Below, one piece after another: positions 9,863-18,507 of a stretch of DNA of 64,000 nucleotides. The first letter of the stretch is position 1, and the number at the start of each line of letters is the position of its first letter. The notes beneath the pieces were generated by a model, which was given only the letters and a program-made list of their open reading frames with translations, made no database searches and was not told the origin of the DNA. The translations under genes and the position numbers were made by a program. The stretch lies in the NCBI GenBank assembly GCA_016288755.1, contig JAEELE010000137.1, positions 1 through 64,000 of the forward strand, in the 5' to 3' direction. Origin of the DNA: Oscillospiraceae bacterium (GTDB taxonomy: Bacteria; Bacillota; Clostridia; Oscillospirales; Ruminococcaceae).

Positions 9863-11031
9863 TGAGTTTCTCAAATCTTTGTTCATACCTTGACAAAGGT
9901 TCTAATAACTGGAATGCCAGAACATCTCCGATATCGAAAATCACGATCCATCATGCCGCCGGTAAAGTGTCAGTCGAGATGATGTCGGCAATCATGCGGA
10001 CACCTGGCAGAACGGTCAGTTGGAATTATGCAATCGGAAATGACGGAAGAATCGGCGGTTATATAGATGAGCAGTACAGAGCATGGACTACTTCAAGCCG
10101 CGCAAATGACAATATCGCGATCACGATAGAGGTATCAAATGATACCAATTCAGCTCCGTGGACTGTATCGGATGCGGCTTTCAAATCTCTGCTCAATCTC
10201 TGCGAGGATATCTGCCGAAGAAATAACATCAAGCGGATCGAGTTTACCGGAGATAAATCAGGAAACCTCACAATGCACAAATGGTTTGCCGCTACCGGAT
10301 GTCCGGAGAGAACACTATCGGCAGCATTCCCATCTATCGCAAATGAGATAAACCGCAGACTAGGTGCTCCGAGTCAGCTTGAATCACAATATGTAACGGA
10401 TCCGACAACTCAGAATGTATCGGCTGCGGGAGCGGCTGTATCAGGCACAACTGTTCCGATCACAGAGCTGATTGACTATAAAAAGATCAATCCATATGCC
10501 GCTACCATAGATTCTACGGTTTCGAGCATAGACATCCAGCCGCTCCGAGATCTCGGTGTTACATTCCTTTGCATCGAAGCCGGAAAGCTTTATGACGCAT
10601 CCCATATTGAGCTAGACAGATTCAGGAATCCGAATCTGGATACTATTATAAAATCTGCAAGACATCAAAATATGCCGTATGGACTGTATACCGAAATCTA
10701 CGGCAGAAACATTGAAGAGGCTGACAAGGAGATTTATCAGATTCGGCTTGCAGTACAGAAATATACTCCTGAGATCGGATTGTGGCTCTCTCCGCATTTC
10801 ACCGGAACAAAAGAGAACAATGACAGACTGTTGAAAAGATACTATGATGCCTTTGTAAAGCTAGGACTTGAAGGACAGCTCGGACTGTATTGCCGCAGAT
10901 CCGAAATCGAAAAGATAACATGGAGCGGCAAGTGGTGTGAGCAGCTACTGTTCTGGATGGATGACCATGTGACAGACCTATCAGATTTTGACAGGCTGCT
11001 GACTCCGGATTTCTTTATGTTCTCACAGTGA
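9862..11031 (+). CDS. N-acetylmuramoyl-L-alanine amidase with degenerate GH25-like C-domain
   Basis: 389 residues. Residues 1-170 are an Amidase_2/PGRP domain: zinc ligands at the THH motif (H30/H31), at H139 in MHKWFAATGC and at C147. It cuts the bond between MurNAc and L-Ala. Residues 205-389 follow the strand order of a GH25 barrel (IDI...LRDLGVTFLCIEAG..., ...MPYGLYTEIYG..., ...GLWLSPHF). The DxE catalytic pair expected after the fourth strand is missing, so this half is probably binding or structural. It is the second of three hydrolases in a row in the tail operon. Confidence 0.75.
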   Translation: MSFSNLCSYLDKGSNNWNARTSPISKITIHHAAGKVSVEMMSAIMRTPGRTVSWNYAIGNDGRIGGYIDEQYRAWTTSSRANDNIAITIEVSNDTNSAPWTVSDAAFKSLLNLCEDICRRNNIKRIEFTGDKSGNLTMHKWFAATGCPERTLSAAFPSIANEINRRLGAPSQLESQYVTDPTTQNVSAAGAAVSGTTVPITELIDYKKINPYAATIDSTVSSIDIQPLRDLGVTFLCIEAGKLYDASHIELDRFRNPNLDTIIKSARHQNMPYGLYTEIYGRNIEEADKEIYQIRLAVQKYTPEIGLWLSPHFTGTKENNDRLLKRYYDAFVKLGLEGQLGLYCRRSEIEKITWSGKWCEQLLFWMDDHVTDLSDFDRLLTPDFFMFSQ

Positions 11032-11032
11032 G

Positions 11033-13060
11033 GTGATTCATACGGCATTTGTAGCAAGACTGACCGCTCCGGCAAATACAGATAAGCACTGGATCTCTAC
11101 CAGAGGCGGCGGGTACAATCAGTGCATCGAGCGTAGAGGGCATTGGTGCTTACCGAACTGCTTTTCAGGTGACACAGAGGTCATCACAAGATACGGAACA
11201 TTCACGCTGGAATCTCTTGTCGGAAAGAGCATCGAAGTTTTGTCTCTTGACGGAATATACAGAAAAGCTACATGTGAGTATTTCGGCAGGCAGGAATTGT
11301 ATCTCGTTACGCTGAGAAACGGAGATTCCTATAAATGTACCGCAAATCACAGATGGGTCACAGCAGTCAAGCCGGAAGTTGTATTCCGCACAACTGATGA
11401 ATTACATCGAGGAGATATGATACCGTATAACTTTGAGGGCATTGGCTCTCCGGTTTATACAACAGTCTCAGATATCATCCCGCTCCGGTTTACCGATGAT
11501 GTATACTGCATCAAAGAGCCGGAAACACATACCATGACACTCAAAGGGAATATCCTGACCGGACAATGCGTAGGATATGCATGGGGCAGATTCCTTGAAA
11601 TCCTCGGCGGCACAAGCTGCAAGCTGTCAACTCGTAATGCCGGATTGTGGTGGGGCAATACAAAAGACGGATACGAAAGAGGAAAGACACCGAGACTCGG
11701 GGCTGTTATCTGTTGGGCGAAGGGAAAAGAGCCGGGGCATGTTGCTGTCGTAGAGCAGATCAATTCTGATGGATCTATCGTCACATCGGAATCAGGTTAC
11801 AGTTCAAAAAAGGATTTCTGGACGCAGAAACGAAAATCCGGCGGAAATTGGGGGCAGAGTGCGGCATATCAGTTTCAGGGTTTCATCTATAACCCGAATG
11901 CAGATAACGGCGGTATTACGACCGGAGATGCGCAGTCTACCTTTGTGAATACTGCGAAAGGATATGTCGGCAGAAAATTCGATTTCTCACTGTCGTTTAT
12001 CAAGTCATGCGCGAATGAAGCCGGAATACTTGGAACACTGATACCGAATGTTTTTACACCTAGCGACATCGGAACACAATATGATTCCGGGATGGGTGAG
12101 ATAAAGCTTGGTCCGGCTAACGGATACACAGCCGCTCCGAAGTCCGGTGATATCGCTCTTATCAGAACAAACTATCAGCGTGAATATAATGCGTCTACAG
12201 CTTGCGATTATGCAGGAATCGTGTATGAGGTAAAAGGAAACAATATCTCGATCCTCGAACTCGATGTTTTGAATAAAGTCGTGCTCACTCAATACACGGC
12301 AAAATCTAACATGATCGCCGCATACTACTGTCCGAATTGGAGTGCAGTATGGTCATCTTCTGATGATTCTCAGATATTGTATCAAATGTCTGAGCCGCTG
12401 TACACTTCAAAGAATACAAAAGAGGATGCCATTGTCAGGGAGGTTGCTTATCTGTCAGGGTATACTCCTACACTGAATCGCAGCGGGATCAGATTGTCGG
12501 CAGTGAACTATACTACACTGCTTTCAAGCTTTACGGATAACAGAAATATGACCGGAGAGGCTGTCAGTTCCATCTCGTCAGATTCGGAGCAGACATACAT
12601 TCTTGACGGAATGACGAATCAGAACGCAAGAGTCATCATGCAGTTTTTACTTGATAAGGGTCTGCTGGCATCACAGGCAGTCGGATTCCTCGCAAATATC
12701 CAGACAGAGAGCGGATTCCTTCCGAGTGCTGTGAATAAATCATCCGGAGCAAGCGGGATCTGTCAATGGTTTCAGTCAAGGCGTACTGCGATGATCCAAT
12801 TTGTAGGTGCTAACTGGAAAGACAATCTGACCGGGCAATGTGAATATTTATGGTATGAACTGAATAATTCCGAGAAAAAGGCTCTTGAAGCTTTGCGGAA
12901 TGAAATCAGAGTAAATACAGAAGCCGCAGCAGAACAGGCTACACTGGTCGTTTTATACAAGTTTGAACGTCCGGGAAGAGGAGAAGCCGCAGAGGAAAAG
13001 CGAAAAGGCTATGCAAGAAACTTATGGAGACAACTGGTTCCGCAGTTGAAAACTGTTTGA
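11033..13060 (+). CDS. Tail lysin: CHAP domain split by mini-intein, plus second NlpC-like and tail-lysozyme domains
   Basis: 675 residues before splicing. Residues 25-42 and 179-260 together form a CHAP domain (GGGYNQC...CLPN then CVGYAWGRF, with the His in GHVAVVEQ); the part between, 43-178, is an intein. Residues 305-435 look like a second NlpC/CHAP-type domain (GYVGRKFDFSLSFIKSC, then KSGDIALI). Residues 530-675 match phage tail lysozyme (MQFLLDKGL, NIQTESGF with the likely catalytic Glu, SGASGICQW). The mature protein would cut both peptide and glycan bonds. The start is uncertain: GAGGTGA at 11030 is followed by no ATG in frame. GTG 11033 is the first in-frame candidate but has a poor ribosome site. 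Confidence 0.8.
   Translation: MIHTAFVARLTAPANTDKHWISTRGGGYNQCIERRGHWCLPNCFSGDTEVITRYGTFTLESLVGKSIEVLSLDGIYRKATCEYFGRQELYLVTLRNGDSYKCTANHRWVTAVKPEVVFRTTDELHRGDMIPYNFEGIGSPVYTTVSDIIPLRFTDDVYCIKEPETHTMTLKGNILTGQCVGYAWGRFLEILGGTSCKLSTRNAGLWWGNTKDGYERGKTPRLGAVICWAKGKEPGHVAVVEQINSDGSIVTSESGYSSKKDFWTQKRKSGGNWGQSAAYQFQGFIYNPNADNGGITTGDAQSTFVNTAKGYVGRKFDFSLSFIKSCANEAGILGTLIPNVFTPSDIGTQYDSGMGEIKLGPANGYTAAPKSGDIALIRTNYQREYNASTACDYAGIVYEVKGNNISILELDVLNKVVLTQYTAKSNMIAAYYCPNWSAVWSSSDDSQILYQMSEPLYTSKNTKEDAIVREVAYLSGYTPTLNRSGIRLSAVNYTTLLSSFTDNRNMTGEAVSSISSDSEQTYILDGMTNQNARVIMQFLLDKGLLASQAVGFLANIQTESGFLPSAVNKSSGASGICQWFQSRRTAMIQFVGANWKDNLTGQCEYLWYELNNSEKKALEALRNEIRVNTEAAAEQATLVVLYKFERPGRGEAAEEKRKGYARNLWRQLVPQLKTV
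11159..11566 (+). other. Mini-intein (136 residues) inside the CHAP active site
   Basis: Residues C43 to Q178 of the host protein. Block A is CFSGDTEVITRYG with the nucleophile Cys. Block B is NGDSYKCTANHRWV with the TxxH motif. The C-terminal block is VYCIKEPETHTMTLKGNILTGQ followed by the extein Cys. There is no homing-endonuclease domain. It ends Gly-Gln where most inteins end His-Asn; a terminal Gln is known in a minority of active inteins. Removing it restores LPN-CVGYAWGRF, the usual CHAP sequence, with the +1 residue being the CHAP nucleophile. Confidence 0.85.
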
Positions 13061-13075
13061 TTGAGGTGATATCCA

Positions 13076-13375
13076 GTGATAACATTCGGCTATGCAAAAT
13101 CATATCGGTATGCAAATGACGGTACACTGATGATTCAGGTCAGAATCCCATCTGTTCATGGACCGTATGATCTGTCAAACTACAGAGGTCAGCCGATCAG
13201 AAACTATGTCAGGGATGATGATCTCCCATACTACCAATCAATTCTTTTACCACATCTCCCGAATGAGGGAGAGGTAGTAGCACTCCAGAGCATCAATGAA
13301 GCCGCTCTTGAATATCTTGTGATTGGATTGACCGGCGGCAGCTACTATGCATCAATGACAAACCGAAAAGGGTGA
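13076..13375 (+). CDS. Small baseplate/spike-associated protein (OB-fold-like), putative
   Basis: 99 residues, GTG start after GAGGTGATATCCA. The pattern DGTLMIQVRIPSVHGP...PYYQSILLPHLPNEGEVV resembles the OB-fold of gp5/VgrG spike proteins, in which short beta strands alternate with a P-x-x-GE-V-V turn. In contractile tails the OB domain connects hub and spike. It is followed six bases later by the gp25-like gene. Assignment by pattern and context only. Confidence 0.5.
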   Translation: MITFGYAKSYRYANDGTLMIQVRIPSVHGPYDLSNYRGQPIRNYVRDDDLPYYQSILLPHLPNEGEVVALQSINEAALEYLVIGLTGGSYYASMTNRKG

Positions 13376-13381
13376 TAGACC

Positions 13382-13819
13382 ATGACAAATTCTTTATCAT
13401 TTCCGAATATGTTTGACGGTGCGAGAAGCCGTGTCGGTGTGCTTGAAGGGAATGCGTCCATCGTGAACAGAGTCCGGCTGCTGATCCTGACCGACCCGAC
13501 CGAGCTTTACAATGAGCCTGATTTCGGAGTCGGTATCAAGAAATATCTCTGGCAGTATAATACAGATAATACGAGAGCGCGTGTAGAGGATAACATCCGT
13601 GAGCAGCTAAGACTGTATGAACCGTGCTGTGATGCCGATGATACGCAATTCTCGAAAGGTCTTATCTCAGAGAACACAGATAATCAGTCTCCGAATAAGT
13701 TTACAATGACAGTCGGACTTAGAACGATTCTCGGGGATACAGTTGAAATCAAGATGGATGACTTGCAGGAGATCATCGAAGCCGCTAGAGAACAGATTGG
13801 AGTGAACTATGGTGTCTGA
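13382..13819 (+). CDS. gp25/W-like baseplate wedge protein
   Basis: 145 residues. The gp25/lysozyme-like wedge pattern is clear: NASIVNRVRLLILTDP near residue 25, then PDFGVGIKKYLWQ and RVEDNIREQLRLYEP. In T4 and P2 this small wedge protein nucleates sheath assembly, so its presence shows the tail is contractile. It overlaps the next gene (baseplate J-like) by 11 bases, indicating translational coupling. Confidence 0.8.
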   Translation: MTNSLSFPNMFDGARSRVGVLEGNASIVNRVRLLILTDPTELYNEPDFGVGIKKYLWQYNTDNTRARVEDNIREQLRLYEPCCDADDTQFSKGLISENTDNQSPNKFTMTVGLRTILGDTVEIKMDDLQEIIEAAREQIGVNYGV

Positions 13820-15773
13820 TACATCGAAAGGAATTGTAAAGTATACAAGCCGCGACTATTCTTCTATCATGGAGGATTTCTGGAGTATTGTCCCGACACT
13901 GACTGACCTTTGGAAACCGGAAGCTGATTCCGACCCCGGTGTCGTACTCGGTAAATTCCTCGCCAGCGCAGCGGATATGCTCGGTGTCAATGTTGATGCA
14001 CTTGCAAATGAGGTATTCGCTCCGACTGTATCACAGAGAAAGAATGCTGAGAAGCTATTCGGTATCATCGGATATAAACTCGGATGGTTTACTGCGGCAA
14101 AGACAGAGGTCACATTTACCAATAACAGTGCAGACACGGTGACTCTGGATTTCGGATTTGCAAATTCTAATTTTGCGACTCTGAATGCTTATACGGATAT
14201 CACCGGGCAGCCGAGAGTCATCACATATAACATCATCCCGCTTTCAAGCTCTTATGGTCTTTATGATACAAGGAGCAAGAGAGAGGTTGTGACAAGTGCT
14301 CTGAATGCTTTTTCAGGTACAGACCGTGTTTCGCTTGAACCCGGAAAGTCAGTCACACGAGTAGCAATCGAGGGAGAACTCAGAAACTATTCTATTCCGG
14401 TATCTCAGGTAAAGCAGAATAACTACACGATCAAACTCCCCTCTCAGCATCTGGATACGACTGCTATTTGGGTAGAGGCTATTACTCCTGCGACTGAGGA
14501 GGATCCGAGCGAGAGAGTCAACACAAGATGGACTCAGGTTCCGAGTGTTGCAGATTTCGTTGTGCCTGAGCCGAGATTCTGTGTCACATATGATAACTAC
14601 GGAAACGCACAGATCCAGATCTCAAACTATATCAATCAGCTTGAAAACTATGACGGCAATACGCTGCTGATTCACTGGATCGAGTGCTCAGGTGTGATCG
14701 GTTCTATCGGAACAGATGTCCTCTCGAATCTTGTCATGGCAGTGCAGGCTACCACTAATCCTGCGGTCAATAATTATGATCCTGAGTCGATCACGATCTC
14801 AAATCTCCCGAATACGCTGGAGATGCCGCATACCTATACAGTCACAGGAAAAAGCCCGGAGACTGCGAAAGAGGCATATATCAATAGCAGAAACTACATC
14901 AATACATGGGATAGTCTTGTCACGCTGCCTGATTTCAACAGATTCCTCAAACGTGAAGCAGGAGTCGATACCGGACTCGTCATTGACTGCCAGAAAGCAT
15001 TGGAGATCAATCTTGCGATCTACCACAATGACGGACTGACTGCTTCACAGAAATCAAAGCAGTATATCACAGGATATGATTTCCCGATTGCAGATCAGGA
15101 TAATATTGACTGGAGACTTGTGCTTTCAGATATCGACATGACAAACGGTGCTCCATTCCCGCTGAATTTCAAGACATTCTCTGCGGTATGCTATGCGATC
15201 CATAATGATTTTCAGGATAGTGCATACGGAGTGGCTAGTGTCCAGAATCCGTATAATTCAGGAAACAGTCCGACTGTTAGGGATGGTGGAGCATATATCC
15301 GGTATAAACCGCCTTACAGCTTCATTGATGGAGTGCTTGCGGATTTCAGACCGTTACAGGCAATGACAGTTGACCTCTCATTCGGATATGCAAGAATCTT
15401 TCCGTGGTTTGTGGTCGGAGAGATCTACCCGAAAGCTCCTGTTTCGGCAGATGTTGCAGCGGCAATCATCGCAAAGGTCAAAGAGGCTCTTGCACTGTAT
15501 TTCGCACCGGCAAACAGAGACTTCGGTCAGAAACCTACAATTATGGAGGTTGTCGAGGTCATTGAAAACGCTGACAGTCGGATCAAGTATTTCGATGCCG
15601 GTAGTATCAATAACCCTGTTATAAATTGGGGTGAGAAGATCATCCGCAACGGAGTGTCATCTATCCGCGAGTATGATGTGGAATACTTCAATCCGATCTC
15701 ATTTGCAAGATATAAGGATACCGGAGCGGCTGATAACAATATCCGGATCGCACCTGATTGGATCGTGGGGTGA
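13809..15773 (+). CDS. Baseplate J/gp6-like wedge protein
   Basis: 654 residues, ATG inside the end of the preceding gene. The N-terminus has the J/gp6 pattern: YTSRDYSSIMEDF, then PGVVLGKFLASAADMLGVNVDALANEVFAPT (given in parts) and RKNAEKLFGIIGYKLG. The C-terminal part (VSADVAAAIIAKVKEAL, FGQKPTIMEVVEVIEN) matches the end of J-like proteins. It forms the outer wedge ring of the baseplate with the gp25- and I-like proteins next to it. It is longer than P2 J (about 300), closer to gp6 (about 660). Confidence 0.8.
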   Translation: MVSDTSKGIVKYTSRDYSSIMEDFWSIVPTLTDLWKPEADSDPGVVLGKFLASAADMLGVNVDALANEVFAPTVSQRKNAEKLFGIIGYKLGWFTAAKTEVTFTNNSADTVTLDFGFANSNFATLNAYTDITGQPRVITYNIIPLSSSYGLYDTRSKREVVTSALNAFSGTDRVSLEPGKSVTRVAIEGELRNYSIPVSQVKQNNYTIKLPSQHLDTTAIWVEAITPATEEDPSERVNTRWTQVPSVADFVVPEPRFCVTYDNYGNAQIQISNYINQLENYDGNTLLIHWIECSGVIGSIGTDVLSNLVMAVQATTNPAVNNYDPESITISNLPNTLEMPHTYTVTGKSPETAKEAYINSRNYINTWDSLVTLPDFNRFLKREAGVDTGLVIDCQKALEINLAIYHNDGLTASQKSKQYITGYDFPIADQDNIDWRLVLSDIDMTNGAPFPLNFKTFSAVCYAIHNDFQDSAYGVASVQNPYNSGNSPTVRDGGAYIRYKPPYSFIDGVLADFRPLQAMTVDLSFGYARIFPWFVVGEIYPKAPVSADVAAAIIAKVKEALALYFAPANRDFGQKPTIMEVVEVIENADSRIKYFDAGSINNPVINWGEKIIRNGVSSIREYDVEYFNPISFARYKDTGAADNNIRIAPDWIVG

Positions 15774-15777
15774 TTGA

Positions 15778-16809
15778 ATGAACATCCGAAATATCCCTGT
15801 GCCGGATATCTATACGGACAGTCAGGATTTCAGATTTTTCCTTGACTGGTTCTCTATGTGCCTTGAAAAGACGCAATACGATACAGAATCTCTGCTCGAT
15901 CTGTATGATCCTCTGCGCTGCCCGGAAGAATTACTCTGGATGCTTGCAGATACAATGGGATACAGATACGATGACCGACTCTGCCCTGCTTTCAATCGGT
16001 TAGTGTTGCTTTACTTTATGAGCATGATCTACAACCGCGGCAGCAGAGATGGAATGATTCTCGCAGCAGATGTGAATGTAGCACAGTTTGTCATTCAGCA
16101 GCGGGCAGAGGAAGATGATATCCTATCAAACCGACTTGAAGATACATCTATTCCGGTCAACAGCGCGAATGTCACATCAGACCTTGAAACCGGCACGATT
16201 GATGTGGTTTATTTCTCAGACAGGATTCCGGCTGATGCATGTATCGAATATGTCAGACCGCTCGGAATGTATGTATTCCAGAGAGCCGGTGTGAGATTTG
16301 ATGCCCGCACAAAGATTGCGATTGATGCGCGTCTGACCGATACAAGGGATATGGCAATGTCCTTTGGTCCTACATTTGTCGGTCATTATCGCAGAGATGA
16401 TTATGCACGACTCCAGCGACCCGGAGATGATCCGAGAGATCCGGTCTGGTATCGTAACAGTGTTGCAGAGGGTGAAACAGATCCTAGCATTCATCCGGGT
16501 ACAAGAGCACTGTATTCTCTCCAGCTTGCAAACGGTGATGAGGTCGTCAGGGCACTTGTCGGAGATATATTCTCACTCGGTTATAATCCGCAAGCTGCCG
16601 GACAGACCATGCCTGATATTGATATTTCAGATCCTCCGAACTGGAATCTCCGCTATGACAGTACAACTGATGCACGAATCACTCCGGTCGCATCTGACAG
16701 TGATCTTGCAGTCGCTACAATCAAACCGGCACAGTCTACAAGTGTTATCGCTCCTGTTCCGAAAGTCAATGATGTGATGACCGAACTCGGTGATCCGCTT
16801 TCATCATAA
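15778..16809 (+). CDS. Tail protein I-like wedge protein
   Basis: 343 residues, starting four bases after the J-like gene. Residues 15-105 carry the tail-protein-I pattern: FRFFLDWFSMCLEK, LYDPLRCPEELLWMLADTMGY and FMSMIYNRGSRDGM. The RG-(S/T) turn is typical. The partner of J in baseplate wedges and an attachment point for fibres. The C-terminal 150 residues are low in motif and probably bind the following tail protein. A strong hairpin closes this operon right after the stop. Confidence 0.7.
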   Translation: MNIRNIPVPDIYTDSQDFRFFLDWFSMCLEKTQYDTESLLDLYDPLRCPEELLWMLADTMGYRYDDRLCPAFNRLVLLYFMSMIYNRGSRDGMILAADVNVAQFVIQQRAEEDDILSNRLEDTSIPVNSANVTSDLETGTIDVVYFSDRIPADACIEYVRPLGMYVFQRAGVRFDARTKIAIDARLTDTRDMAMSFGPTFVGHYRRDDYARLQRPGDDPRDPVWYRNSVAEGETDPSIHPGTRALYSLQLANGDEVVRALVGDIFSLGYNPQAAGQTMPDIDISDPPNWNLRYDSTTDARITPVASDSDLAVATIKPAQSTSVIAPVPKVNDVMTELGDPLSS

Positions 16810-16815
16810 GAAAAC

Positions 16816-16856
16816 AGCCGCTCCAGATATTGTGTTTTTACAATACCGGAGCGGCT
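16816..16856 (+). terminator. Hairpin made of two inverted copies of GGAGCGGCT
   Basis: AGCCGCTCC (16816-16824) pairs perfectly with GGAGCGGCT (16848-16856). The arms are exactly the over-represented phage word. It follows the I-like gene and immediately precedes a promoter motif; a T-rich loop (GTGTTTTTAC) is present but no T-run follows. Confidence 0.6.
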
Positions 16857-16878
16857 AACCTTATATATTATAGTATAG
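16857..16878 (+). promoter_or_regulatory. Phage-type promoter motif
   Basis: AACCTTATATATTATAGTATAG lies immediately after the hairpin and 23 bases before the next ATG, which has the ribosome site AAAGGCGGTGAA. Confidence 0.6.
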
Positions 16879-16901
16879 AATCTGCAAAGGCGGTGAATCG
16901 T

Positions 16902-17111
16902 ATGAGTTTTCCTGCTACTTATGCACAGGGACCGGCAGTAGTTATTACAACAGAAGCTGCTGTCACAAACCCAGATCTGCATAGAACAGTCGCAAGCAGT
17001 GACATGACAGACGGAAAAGTCTATCGGCTCAGAGTGCAAGGGTTAAACTCATACCGTCTGGAGCAGTATTCGACCTATGATGAAGAAACAAACGATGATG
17101 AAATTCCGTGA
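16902..17111 (+). CDS. Small tail-module protein, unknown
   Basis: 69 residues. I chose ATG 16902 (MSFPATYAQ) because AAAGGCGGTGAATCGT precedes it; an upstream in-frame ATG at 16830 lies in the terminator loop. The protein has a beta-strand pattern (GKVYRLRVQGLNSYRLEQY) and an acidic tail. It is the first gene after a promoter and precedes the 460-residue baseplate-region protein. No family recognised. Confidence 0.45.
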   Translation: MSFPATYAQGPAVVITTEAAVTNPDLHRTVASSDMTDGKVYRLRVQGLNSYRLEQYSTYDEETNDDEIP

Positions 17112-17127
17112 TTGGTGGTGATTGATC

Positions 17128-18507
17128 TTGAATTATTGCAATATCGCAAGAAATCTCGGAATTGAGTATAACGTGACTTTCCGTGTTATTGATAAAGGCA
17201 CAGGTAGAGTCATATCAGAGCATATCGGGCACAATCAGGCGACGAACTCTCTGATGACCGGAATCGGGCATTACCTGAAAGGCGATGGGGTTCTGAATCA
17301 GGGTTATGAAATGCTTAGTCAGTTTATTCCGAGATACATCTCTCTCGGAACAATGGGGCTGCTGAATCAGGATCAGGATGAAAACGGACTCCCTACAGGA
17401 ATCGGTGTTACTCCGAAACAGGATGGAGAGTCAGATGAGGATTTTGATGCCAGACGGTACAAGGAGTACATGGAGCAGATCCCCGGATACGGTGCTGACG
17501 GGTACAGTGAAGAGCAGAATAACGGCAGAGCGTATTTCGGTTTAGGTCCGGTGTTTTCAGAACATGCAATCAAGTGTGAACTGATCTCCCCGTCCTTCCC
17601 GCGCTCACAGATCACATACAGAGAGATCCTTCCGGAATCTGAGGCAGAGCTTCCTGAAACGATTGATATTGTATACAGCGCATATATTTCTACAGGAGCA
17701 TTAAAGCAGTTCCGCGGAGATAACGACTATTTGTTTATCACTGAGGTCGGTATGTGGAATGATAAGACATGGCGCAATACATCCAGCAACGGACTGCTTG
17801 CGGCATACAGAATAATTCCTCCGAACTCCGATAATTGGGATATGGATGACCCGGCAAACAGAGAAATACTTCAAAGAAACATCCTAAGAGTCGGAAAGAA
17901 TCAGATCGTGCAGGTCATCTGGAAACTGCAACTCGGTTCTATGGAGCAGTTTGGTGGATATGTCAGAGCATATCGGAAACTTGAAATTGAATATATCAAG
18001 GCTCTGAAAGAGGCATCAGGAAAAGTCGGAATATCTATTCAGGAGATGGATGTTTCCGCTACAGGATTTACGGGAACTACAGGTCTTGTGCCGAGAAAAG
18101 TCCATATTACATGTGATCCCGGCTATTATTTTGATTATCCTGTTACATGTAGTCTCGGAGGAAATGTCAGAGAAAAATCAAACAGCGTCCCGGCAATCGG
18201 CGTTATAGGGCATTTCTTCGGCTATTGCGACCCGATCTTTATCTCGCCGCTGCCGGACGGGGTTCTTTGCACAGTTGGAAACGACACTGTGCCCGCAAAC
18301 AGAACAATCGTGTATGATGGTGTGATTTGGTATTGGTCGACCGTAAATAACGGCGTCGGCGGCAGCTATGATGACAGCGAGGGTAATATTCTGACCTATC
18401 CGAATGGAATTGACATGGACGATTACTCTGCATCCGGAAGTATCGCACCACATTACATTAAAGAAATTCTGGAGTATGTTCATGCAAGCGCATGGGAGGA
18501 ATTTTGA
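17128..18507 (+). CDS. Baseplate/fibre-connector protein, unassigned
   Basis: About 460 residues. I place the start at TTG 17128 because GGTGGTGA lies six bases upstream; TTG 17122 is too close to it. Residues 1-290 are beta-rich with several conserved-looking patterns (GHNQATNSLMTGIGHYL, FLFITEVGMWND-like DYLFITEVGMWND, IVQVIWKLQLGSMEQF). The EVGMW and W-x-L-Q patterns resemble phage wedge or fibre-network proteins that follow gpI. The last 150 residues (VHITCDPGYYFDYPVTC) are rich in Cys/Tyr and look like an added domain. Exact role unknown. Confidence 0.45.
   Translation: MNYCNIARNLGIEYNVTFRVIDKGTGRVISEHIGHNQATNSLMTGIGHYLKGDGVLNQGYEMLSQFIPRYISLGTMGLLNQDQDENGLPTGIGVTPKQDGESDEDFDARRYKEYMEQIPGYGADGYSEEQNNGRAYFGLGPVFSEHAIKCELISPSFPRSQITYREILPESEAELPETIDIVYSAYISTGALKQFRGDNDYLFITEVGMWNDKTWRNTSSNGLLAAYRIIPPNSDNWDMDDPANREILQRNILRVGKNQIVQVIWKLQLGSMEQFGGYVRAYRKLEIEYIKALKEASGKVGISIQEMDVSATGFTGTTGLVPRKVHITCDPGYYFDYPVTCSLGGNVREKSNSVPAIGVIGHFFGYCDPIFISPLPDGVLCTVGNDTVPANRTIVYDGVIWYWSTVNNGVGGSYDDSEGNILTYPNGIDMDDYSASGSIAPHYIKEILEYVHASAWEEF

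Noticed and set aside
11033..13060. Sequencing error or frameshift as cause of the insert in the CHAP domain
   Set aside because: The insert is in frame, has intein blocks A, B and the C-terminal block, and its removal restores the CHAP consensus exactly.
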